A stretch of 57,837 bases of DNA from Actinomycetota bacterium (GTDB taxonomy: Bacteria > Actinomycetota > Acidimicrobiia > Acidimicrobiales > Ilumatobacteraceae): the NCBI GenBank assembly GCA_016870215.1, contig VGCD01000001.1, forward strand, positions 1-57,837, given 5' to 3'. Numbering within the stretch: the stretch's first letter is position 1; the number at the start of each line of letters is the position of its first letter. The translations under genes were made by a program, and so were the position numbers. Of the stretch, positions 51,466 to 57,837 are shown in pieces. Under the pieces are notes generated by a model that worked only from the letters and a program-made list of their open reading frames with translations, was not told where the DNA came from and did no database searches.

Positions 51466-52449
51466 GTGCCTGTGGAGTTGAATGGAAGCCGGATGCGCTC
51501 GCTCAACTCTCACCGTCAACTGAAGCGCCGACAAAACGTGTTTGTCAGTGTGGTGATGGCGCTCACCGTTACGGCGTGCTCAGCTGGCTCGTCGTCGCAG
51601 TCATCGAGTCTGCTTGACGGCATCGGCGTCATTCCGGGCAATGACTTCGTCGGACAGGTGACGCTGCCACCAACTCTCGCTGCATCGATCAAGTTCCCAC
51701 CGATTCAAGGACCACTCGTCGGATCCGTGGCAAAGGGGAACCGATTGCTCGTCATAGGTGACTCGATCATTGCGTCCACGGCGAGCAGATATGGCGGCGA
51801 GATGTGTCGGGCATTGCTTCCACTCGGCTGGCAAGTAGCGGTGGAAGCAGAGCCCTCTCGGTTTGTGCAGTTTGGTCGCGAGGTGTTGAGAGTCCGTCTG
51901 TCTGACGGTTGGGATGCAGCAGTTGTGTTCCTCGGCACCAACTACACCGGCCAGATTGACAAATACACGAGTGATCTCACCGCAATCGTCACCTCGCTCA
52001 AGCCACGCCCAGTGTTGTTGCTCATGACGTCGCTCTTCCGGGAACGTCAGAAGGAAGTGAATGGTGCAATCGCAACTGTTGCCTCCGCGAATGAAAACGT
52101 GTCGGTGCTCGACTGGACCTCAATCTCATCGCAGTCAGGTGTGTTGAATCGCGACAAGATTCATCCGTCAGCTGACGGACGAGCAGTGTTGGTGACTGCT
52201 ATTGGCAAAGGGCTAGGTCCCGCACCGAGGCAACAAGGCAAGTGTCTTTCATCGACTTTCACCGACGATTCTGCCGGCGGTGACGAGATGCCCGATGTCG
52301 CCACCACTAGTGATGTGAGTGCAACCTCGACACCGATTACCGGTCCGACCACAATCGCAACTGGCTCATCAACCACCGTTTCAATGACCGAGTCGACAGC
52401 TTCCACTTCATCTTCACCAATAACTTCGCCAACAACGACGACGCCCTAG
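51466..52449 (+). CDS. SGNH/GDSL-fold lipoprotein with Ser/Thr-rich tail
   Basis: A 327-residue exported protein. The lipobox VTAC (Cys38) follows a hydrophobic stretch, so it is probably lipidated; a later in-frame ATG at 51493 would also keep the signal. The SGNH fold is seen in LLVIGDSIIA (S100), FLGTNYTG (Gly/Asn) and DKIHPSADG (Asp/His). Such enzymes hydrolyse or transfer acyl esters on cell-surface polymers. The last 50 residues are nearly all Ser/Thr/Pro, a possible O-glycosylated tail. It lies 2 nt after mscL. Confidence 0.87.
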   Translation: MPVELNGSRMRSLNSHRQLKRRQNVFVSVVMALTVTACSAGSSSQSSSLLDGIGVIPGNDFVGQVTLPPTLAASIKFPPIQGPLVGSVAKGNRLLVIGDSIIASTASRYGGEMCRALLPLGWQVAVEAEPSRFVQFGREVLRVRLSDGWDAAVVFLGTNYTGQIDKYTSDLTAIVTSLKPRPVLLLMTSLFRERQKEVNGAIATVASANENVSVLDWTSISSQSGVLNRDKIHPSADGRAVLVTAIGKGLGPAPRQQGKCLSSTFTDDSAGGDEMPDVATTSDVSATSTPITGPTTIATGSSTTVSMTESTASTSSSPITSPTTTTP

Positions 52450-52483
52450 CGTCAAGTCGAACTACTCACGGCAGACTTGTCCC

Positions 52484-54100
52484 ATGCTCGAGGTGCGCCA
52501 ACTCGTCGTTGAGGTCGGCGGTCGTGCTGTGGTGTCAGGGGCATCGTTCACCGTTATGGCACGCGACAAGGTCGGTCTGGTCGGACGTAACGGGGCTGGC
52601 AAGACCAGCTTGTTCAAAGTGCTTGGTGGCGAGGCCGAACCATCTGGCGGATCGGTGCGTCGAACTGGTGGCTTCGGATATCTACCTCAAGACCCACGAA
52701 TTGCCGGCGTGCTTGATGGACGTACTGCCATCACCCACGTGTTGTCTGGACGGGGCATCGATGCGGACAAAGAACGTCTCGAGAAACTGCGCATCGCCAT
52801 GGAAGAGATGCCCGATGATCGCAATGTCAGCCGTTATACGAAGGCAGAGGAAGAGTTTCGACTGAAGGGCGGATACTCGGCTGACAGCGAAGCTCGTTCA
52901 ATTGCTGCAGGCCTCGGTGTCACCACGAGTCGTTTGGACTTGCCGCTTGGTGTGTTGTCTGGCGGCGAGCGACGGCGTGTCGAGTTGGCGCGAATTTTGT
53001 TTGCAGGAAGCGACGGCTTGTTGCTCGATGAACCCACAAACCACCTCGACCTCGACGCGAAGAACTGGCTGTTGAACTTCTTGCGCAATTACAAGGGTGC
53101 GCTCGTCGTCATCAGTCACGACCTCGAATTGCTCGACGAAGCAATCACTCGTGTGCTTCATCTGGATCGCCCCGATGAAGATGGTGTCGGAAACTTGGTC
53201 GAATATCGCGGTACCTACAGTCGGTACAAGTCGTCTCGTGCGGCAGATGAAGCGCGCCTTGCTCGTAAGGCTGTCCTGCAGGAGAAAGAAATTGCTCGTC
53301 TGCAAACCGTTGTTGATCGATTTGGTGCGAAAGCATCGAAAGCGACAATGGCGCACAGCATCGAAAAGCGCATCAGTAGGCTGGAAGACGACAAAGTGTC
53401 AGTGTCGTCGCGCGATCGGCGTTTCACGGTGCGTTTCCCCGATCCACCTGCTTCAGGTGTCACGGTTATCGAGGCGCAACACTTGTCGCAGGCTTATGGC
53501 GGCCCCGCGATCTTCGAGGATGTGTCGTTCGACCTAGGTCGCGGTGAGCGACTGCTCGTGCTCGGCCTGAACGGAGCGGGGAAGACGTCGCTTCTCCGAA
53601 TTCTCGCCGGTGAGTCGCAACCAAAGACCGGCGATTTTCGCTGGGGTCACAATGTGAGTACTGGTTACTACGCGCAAGAGCACGACAACCTTGACCCGCA
53701 CATGTCGCTCATCGATCACATGCGTCGCGACCTTCCATCTGGAGCGTCGCTCACCGATACCCAGTTGCGCGGCTTGCTCGGCATGTTCGGGCTGCAAGGA
53801 ACGAAAGTGTTTCAAGAGTCCGGCACGTTGTCGGGCGGCGAAAAGACCAAACTCGCACTTGCGATGCTGATGATCGGAGGCAACAACGTGTTGTTGCTTG
53901 ATGAGCCGACCAACAACCTTGATCCGCCGAGCCGCGAAGCTGTAGCCACCTCGTTGGCTGACTGGAAGGGATCCATCATTTTCGTCAGCCATGACACTGA
54001 GTTCGTGAAGCATCTTGATCCGACGAAGGTGTTGCTGTTGCCAGACGGCCAGGTCGACTACTTCTCAGAAGATTGGCTCGACATCGTCAGTTTGGCGTGA
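52484..54100 (+). CDS. ABC-F family ATPase
   Basis: A 538-residue soluble protein with two ATPase domains and no membrane helices. Domain 1: GRNGAGKTS, LSGGERRRVEL, LLLDEPTNHLD. Domain 2: GLNGAGKTS, LSGGEKTKLAL, LLLDEPTNNLDPPS. The charged linker (about 235-300, with KAVLQEKEIARLQTVVDRFG) is the interdomain P-site tRNA-interaction motif of ABC-F proteins. These work on the ribosome, some relieving stalling or antibiotic binding; which kind this is cannot be decided. CAGACT lies 6 nt before the ATG. Confidence 0.93.
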   Translation: MLEVRQLVVEVGGRAVVSGASFTVMARDKVGLVGRNGAGKTSLFKVLGGEAEPSGGSVRRTGGFGYLPQDPRIAGVLDGRTAITHVLSGRGIDADKERLEKLRIAMEEMPDDRNVSRYTKAEEEFRLKGGYSADSEARSIAAGLGVTTSRLDLPLGVLSGGERRRVELARILFAGSDGLLLDEPTNHLDLDAKNWLLNFLRNYKGALVVISHDLELLDEAITRVLHLDRPDEDGVGNLVEYRGTYSRYKSSRAADEARLARKAVLQEKEIARLQTVVDRFGAKASKATMAHSIEKRISRLEDDKVSVSSRDRRFTVRFPDPPASGVTVIEAQHLSQAYGGPAIFEDVSFDLGRGERLLVLGLNGAGKTSLLRILAGESQPKTGDFRWGHNVSTGYYAQEHDNLDPHMSLIDHMRRDLPSGASLTDTQLRGLLGMFGLQGTKVFQESGTLSGGEKTKLALAMLMIGGNNVLLLDEPTNNLDPPSREAVATSLADWKGSIIFVSHDTEFVKHLDPTKVLLLPDGQVDYFSEDWLDIVSLA

Positions 54101-54118
54101 ACAAACCCGATCTGCGGC

Positions 54119-54124
54119 TACGGT
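54119..54124 (+). promoter_or_regulatory. Leaderless-type -10 element of the third LLM gene
   Basis: TACGGT ends exactly 6 nt before the ATG at 54131, with no Shine-Dalgarno sequence between. Confidence 0.5.
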
Positions 54125-54130
54125 CATCGC

Positions 54131-55036
54131 ATGCGAATCGGTTTGTTCGGTGGAACGGTCAATGATGGAACTCTCGACGACGTCGTCGTCGAGGCAAAGC
54201 AAGCAGAAGTCGATGGCTTCGCCAGTTACTGGGCGCCACAGATTTTCGGTCACGATGCGTTGACTGCTCTTGCAATTGTCGGCTGCGAAGTGCCTCGTAT
54301 TGAACTTGGCACAAGCGTCGTGCCCACGTATCCGCGACACCCGATGATGCTTGCGCAGCAATGCCACACGGTGAACGCGGCGTCGCATGGTCGGCTCACG
54401 CTCGGTATCGGCCTCAGCCACAAGATCGTCATCGAGAACATGATGGGTATGTCGTTCGACAAACCTGTGCGTCACATGAAGGAGTACTTATCGGTACTCA
54501 TGCCACTTGCTCGTGGTGAGTCCGTGGCATTCGATGGCGAGGTGTTTAAGGTGATGGCTGGCGTGTCCATCAAGGGGTCGTCACCTTTTGGTGTGGTTGT
54601 CGCGGCACTCGGTCCACAGATGTTGCGCATCACCGCTGCGCTTGCTGATGGCACATTGACCTGGTGCACCGGACCAAACACGTTGAAGACACTCACTGTT
54701 CCGACCATCACCGCTGCAGCTGAAGAATTCGGTCGTCCGGCTCCTCGTGTCATCGCAGCATTGCCGGTGTGCGTCACCAAAGACATCGACGCGGCGAAAG
54801 TTCGGGCTGCCAAGGTGTTCGCCGTGTACGGAAGTCTTCCGAGCTATCGGGCAATGCTCGACCATGAGAATGCTGAGGGCCCGGCGGACATCGCCATCAT
54901 CGGTGACGCTGACGAAGTGCGTGAACGCATCATGTCGCTCAAGTCCATTGGTGTCACTGATTTTGCAGTGGTCGATTTTTCCGGCACACCCGACGAGGCA
55001 GCCGCAACAAGAGAAGCGGTGAAGTCCCTGTTGTGA
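54131..55036 (+). CDS. LLM-class F420-dependent oxidoreductase (TIGR03564-like)
   Basis: A 301-residue luciferase-like barrel: MRIGLFGGTVNDGTLDDVVV, ASYWAPQIFGHDALTALAIVG, IELGTSVVPTYPRHPMMLAQQ, GRLTLGIGLSHK and DAGEVRERI-like ending. The NxTxxxVV start and WAPQ segment match a group of mycobacterial F420-dependent enzymes. Substrate unknown. It converges with the fumarase gene, leaving 9 bp between stops. Confidence 0.9.
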   Translation: MRIGLFGGTVNDGTLDDVVVEAKQAEVDGFASYWAPQIFGHDALTALAIVGCEVPRIELGTSVVPTYPRHPMMLAQQCHTVNAASHGRLTLGIGLSHKIVIENMMGMSFDKPVRHMKEYLSVLMPLARGESVAFDGEVFKVMAGVSIKGSSPFGVVVAALGPQMLRITAALADGTLTWCTGPNTLKTLTVPTITAAAEEFGRPAPRVIAALPVCVTKDIDAAKVRAAKVFAVYGSLPSYRAMLDHENAEGPADIAIIGDADEVRERIMSLKSIGVTDFAVVDFSGTPDEAAATREAVKSLL

Positions 55037-55045
55037 CGTGTGCGC

Positions 55046-56683
55046 TCAGTGCAGCGCGACCGGTGTGCCACCACCGACCATGTCAAAGAAGTCATTTCCT
55101 TTGTCGTCTACGACGATGAATGCAGGAAAGTCTTTTACTTCGATCTTCCACACCGCTTCCATGCCGAGCTCTGGATACTCGAGCACTTCCACTTTGGTGA
55201 TGCAGTCTTGGGCAAGGCGTGCTGCTGGGCCACCGATTGATCCGAGGTAAAAACCGCCGTGCGTCGCACACGCATCGGTCACTTGGCGAGAACGGTTTCC
55301 TTTGGCGAGCATCACGAAGCTTCCGCCTGCTGCTTGGAAGTCGCCGACGTACGAGTCCATTCGACCAGCAGTCGTCGGCCCAAATGAACCCGATGCCATG
55401 CCTTGAGGTGTCTTTGCTGGGCCGGCGTAATACACCGCGTGGTCCTTCATGTACTGAGGAAGGCCCTGGCCAGCGTCGAGGCGCTCTTTCAACTTCGCAT
55501 GAGCAATGTCGCGAGCAACAACCATTGGTCCGCTCAGCATGACGCGGGTCTTTACTGGGTACTTGCTGAGTGTGGCGCGAATGTCGGCCATCGGTTTGTT
55601 CAAGTCGATGTGAACCACGTCGCTGCTCAGTTCATCTTCGGTCACTTCTGGCATGAAACGCGCGGGGTCATGCTCGAGCTGCTCAATGAAGATTCCGTCG
55701 CGCGTGATCTTGCCGAGTGCTTGACGGTCGGCGCTACACGAAACGGCAAAGGACACCGGGCAACTGGCACCGTGGCGGGGAAGTCTGATGACTCGCACGT
55801 CGTGGCAGAAGTACTTGCCACCAAATTGCGCTCCGATGCCAGTCTTTTGTGACAGTTCGAGAATTTTCTTCTCCAAGTCAAGATCTCGGAAGCCGTGCCC
55901 TGTGTCGCTACCAGACGTTGGAAGTGAATCGAGGTAGCGGGTGCTGGCCAACTTCGCGGTCTCAACGGCGTGTTCGGCCGACGTTCCACCGATGACGACC
56001 GCCAAGTGATACGGCGGACAGGCCGCTGTTCCGAGTGTGATCATCTTTTCGAACACCCATGGCAAGAGGGTCTTTTCGTTGAGCAATGCCTTCGTCTCTT
56101 GAAAGAGGTAACTCTTGTTTGCGCTTCCGCCACCTTTGGCCATGAAAAGAAACTTGTACGCATCGCTAGGCGTCGCCGCAATCTTGATTTCAGCTGGCAG
56201 GTTGTTGCCCGTGTTTTTCTCGTCGTACATCGACAGTGGTGCAAGTTGGCTGTAACGCAAGTTGCTGCTTTGGTAGGTGTCAAAGACTCCTCGTGCGATT
56301 GCTTCTTCGTCATTTCCGCTTGTGAAAACGAACTGACCCTTTTTTGCTTTGACAATTGCAGTGCCGGTGTCTTGGCACATGGGCAGCACGCCGCCTGCAG
56401 CGATGGATGCATTCTTCAGAAGGTCAAGTGCAACGAATCGATCATTCGCACTGGCTTCGGGGTCCTTCAAGATATTCGCCAGCTGCTGCAAGTGTCCGGG
56501 GCGTAGGAAGTGGGCAATCTCGCGCATGGCCACCTGCGTGAGCAAGGTCAACGCTTCGGGTTCGACTTTGAGAAACGTACCGAGCGCAGTGTCGACAGTG
56601 CTCACACCCTCTTTTGACAGCAATCTGTACGGAGTGTCGTCTGGTCCAAGCGGAAGAAGTTCTGTGAATACGAAATCTGCCAT
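55046..56683 (-). CDS. Class I fumarate hydratase (4Fe-4S, FumA/B type)
   Basis: A 545-residue oxygen-sensitive fumarase that interconverts fumarate and malate. The three cluster cysteines are in [26 protein letters not shown] and AVSCSADR. The C-terminal domain with [23 protein letters not shown] is complete, and both halves of the heterodimeric form are fused as in FumA. TAGCGT lies 6 nt before the ATG (56695-56690), so it is probably leaderless. Class II FumC is also common in actinobacteria, but none is in this window. Confidence 0.95.
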   Translation of the reverse strand: MADFVFTELLPLGPDDTPYRLLSKEGVSTVDTALGTFLKVEPEALTLLTQVAMREIAHFLRPGHLQQLANILKDPEASANDRFVALDLLKNASIAAGGVLPMCQDTGTAIVKAKKGQFVFTSGNDEEAIARGVFDTYQSSNLRYSQLAPLSMYDEKNTGNNLPAEIKIAATPSDAYKFLFMAKGGGSANKSYLFQETKALLNEKTLLPWVFEKMITLGTAACPPYHLAVVIGGTSAEHAVETAKLASTRYLDSLPTSGSDTGHGFRDLDLEKKILELSQKTGIGAQFGGKYFCHDVRVIRLPRHGASCPVSFAVSCSADRQALGKITRDGIFIEQLEHDPARFMPEVTEDELSSDVVHIDLNKPMADIRATLSKYPVKTRVMLSGPMVVARDIAHAKLKERLDAGQGLPQYMKDHAVYYAGPAKTPQGMASGSFGPTTAGRMDSYVGDFQAAGGSFVMLAKGNRSRQVTDACATHGGFYLGSIGGPAARLAQDCITKVEVLEYPELGMEAVWKIEVKDFPAFIVVDDKGNDFFDMVGGGTPVALH

Positions 56684-56689
56684 GGCTCC

Positions 56690-56695
56690 ACGCTA
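56690..56695 (-). promoter_or_regulatory. Leaderless-type -10 element of the fumarase gene
   Basis: TAGCGT (minus strand) ends exactly 6 nt before the ATG at 56683, inside the 58-bp gap after the HrpB-like gene, so the fumarase need not be cotranscribed with it. Confidence 0.5.
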
Positions 56696-56741
56696 ATTGC
56701 ATGCGATGGATGTGCACGCATCTCGCTCTGAGTTTCGCGAC

Positions 56742-57837
56742 TTACGTGGTGGGGTCGACTGGCCAGTCATGCTTCGGGTATCGACCCGCCATGTCACGTC
56801 GCACATCGGCCCAGGACCCACTCCAGAATCCGGGTAGATCTGATGTCACCTGGATTGGTCGGTCGGCCGGTGACAGAAGTTCCATGACGATTGGTAGTCG
56901 TCCACTGAGCAGAGTCGGATGAGACCTCATGCCGAACACACGTTGTACTCGAATCGATACCAAAGGGCGGTTGACATCTGCGTAATCAATCAAGACTTCT
57001 TTGCTGTTTGGCAAGGTGAGCGTCGCTGGTACGAGGGAATCCAACTCTGCCGATGTGTCCCATGACAATTGTGAGCGCAGCAGCATGTCGACGTCGAGTG
57101 CTTCGAGGTCGGCGCGACACGTGCACCCGGCAACATAAGGGGCAAACCACTCGTTCAATGTGGCGACGAGTGTCTTGTCGCTCACATCTGGCCAGGCATC
57201 GCCGAGGTGTGTGCGTGCAAACAACATGCGACGTTGTGTCGAACGTGCCCGTTCATCCCACGACAAAATTCCGAGTGATGTCGCACGAGCCCTGTCAACC
57301 AGGGCCTTCTCGGTGTCTTCGCCAGCGACGGCAGGACCGGCACGTTCATCGAGACGCAATGACCCACACTTGCGCGTGACTGTTCGCACCAAATCATTTC
57401 GCTCTTTATCCCACTGCAGGATGACTTCTTCGATGACGTCATCGCCAAGGACGAGCGCAACCTGGTCGGCATCGAGACCGGCTCCGCGGCGAATACGCGT
57501 TGCCTTGCGATCTCCATCGACATCGGCAGCGACGATGAATGCTTCCGTGGCCAACTCATCGCGCTCTTGAACCCATGCACCACCGCCGGCACGCATGACG
57601 AATTGGCCCTTTGTGCCTCGGTTCTTCGCCAGACGATCGGGATAGGCCACCAAAAGCAACGCTCCGGAGAGATGCGCAATGACTGACTCTCGAAGTGTTC
57701 GAGAATGGTCAATTTTTCGTCGCCGCGCGATGTCTCTGGCCGCATCTGCGACGCGGCGCACCGCACCACGATCCGCGCGTTCGTCAGAGAAGAACCCGCA
57801 CACGATCGACGCGCGAAGTGCGATATCGGTAGGGAGC
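56742..57837 (-). CDS. hrpB: ATP-dependent helicase HrpB, C-terminal part (5' partial)
   Basis: The frame is open past the right window edge, so only the last 365 or so residues are present; the GTG at 57803 is an internal codon. The visible text is the HrpB C-terminal domain: LSGALLLVAYPDRLAKNRG, then WFAPYVAG, VQRVFGMRSHPTLLSGRLPIVMELLSPADRP and the ending QVTSDLPGFWSGSWADVRRD with GRYPKHDWP. The DEAH helicase motifs would lie upstream. HrpB is a DEAH-box helicase of uncertain cellular role. Confidence 0.92.
   Translation of the reverse strand, partial: LPTDIALRASIVCGFFSDERADRGAVRRVADAARDIARRRKIDHSRTLRESVIAHLSGALLLVAYPDRLAKNRGTKGQFVMRAGGGAWVQERDELATEAFIVAADVDGDRKATRIRRGAGLDADQVALVLGDDVIEEVILQWDKERNDLVRTVTRKCGSLRLDERAGPAVAGEDTEKALVDRARATSLGILSWDERARSTQRRMLFARTHLGDAWPDVSDKTLVATLNEWFAPYVAGCTCRADLEALDVDMLLRSQLSWDTSAELDSLVPATLTLPNSKEVLIDYADVNRPLVSIRVQRVFGMRSHPTLLSGRLPIVMELLSPADRPIQVTSDLPGFWSGSWADVRRDMAGRYPKHDWPVDPTT

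Noticed and set aside
1-57837. tRNA, rRNA, CRISPR arrays, insertion sequences, prophage genes
   Set aside because: Reading both strands I saw no cloverleaf-like gene, no regularly spaced repeats and no transposase, integrase or phage structural protein.

Overview
This 57.8 kb window reads as chromosomal DNA from a high-GC Gram-positive bacterium of the phylum Actinobacteria, most likely an Acidimicrobiia/Ilumatobacter-type lineage (an inference; no rRNA gene is present to prove it). The clues are a mycothiol-dependent DinB-like enzyme family, three luciferase-like oxidoreductases of F420-type families, a homodimeric AceE pyruvate dehydrogenase, SufU-type Fe-S assembly, a TIGR03252-like HhH-GPD protein, an SCO6745/SalK-like protein, and many start codons that sit 6-10 nt downstream of a TAnnnT hexamer, as expected for leaderless transcripts. 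Nearly the whole window is tightly packed protein-coding sequence. I found no tRNA, rRNA, CRISPR array, insertion sequence or prophage. The only stretch over 300 bases without an intact gene (about 1099-1444) holds the remains of an alpha-L-rhamnosidase.

Layout. 1-3.4 kb: end of a secreted, membrane-anchored Ig-like protein, the rhamnosidase relic, a coupled SCO6745-family/HD-domain gene pair, and an L,D-transpeptidase. 3.4-8.3 kb (minus): sufC-sufS-sufU without sufB/sufD, with a frameshift in sufS; upstream lies a four-gene string of antitoxin, PIN toxin, metallo-beta-lactamase-fold hydrolase and fatty acid desaturase. 8.3-16.4 kb: acyl-CoA dehydrogenase, small membrane protein, a coupled HAD-domain/unknown pair, a mycothiol-dependent-family enzyme, a DsbA-family protein, a small conserved-looking ORF, an alpha/beta hydrolase lacking its serine, and galE. 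16.4-27 kb: HhH-GPD protein, aceE, rnhA, SDR, argJ, dihydropyrimidinase, and a three-gene operon (TIGR01777 epimerase, FAD oxidoreductase, SRPBCC).

27-35.3 kb (plus) is a lipoate-centred block: lpd (E3), lipoyl E2, and a single gene fusing octanoyltransferase (LipB) to lipoyl synthase (LipA), followed by an M24 peptidase, an N-acyl-D-amino-acid deacylase-like amidohydrolase and a polytopic membrane protein. E1 (aceE) lies 7 kb away on the other strand, so the window carries all catalytic parts of pyruvate dehydrogenase and the de novo machinery that lipoylates it.

35.3-57.8 kb: amidase, a coupled thioesterase/LLM pair, a heterodimeric ABC exporter followed by a 28-bp tandem duplication, cobalamin-dependent metH divergent from a PduO-type cobalamin adenosyltransferase, leucyl aminopeptidase, a second LLM oxidoreductase, SDR plus MFS exporter, MscL, an SGNH lipoprotein, an ABC-F ATPase, a third LLM oxidoreductase, class I fumarase, and the C-terminal part of an HrpB-type helicase cut by the window edge.

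The gene content suggests an aerobic heterotroph that handles acyl-CoAs, amides, D-amino acid and pyrimidine/hydantoin derivatives and depends on cobalamin for methionine. I did not find a clear new multi-gene defence or mobile system. The most unusual items are the LipB-LipA fusion, the SCO6745/HD gene pair, the HAD/unknown pair, the serine-less hydrolase and the widespread leaderless-type starts.
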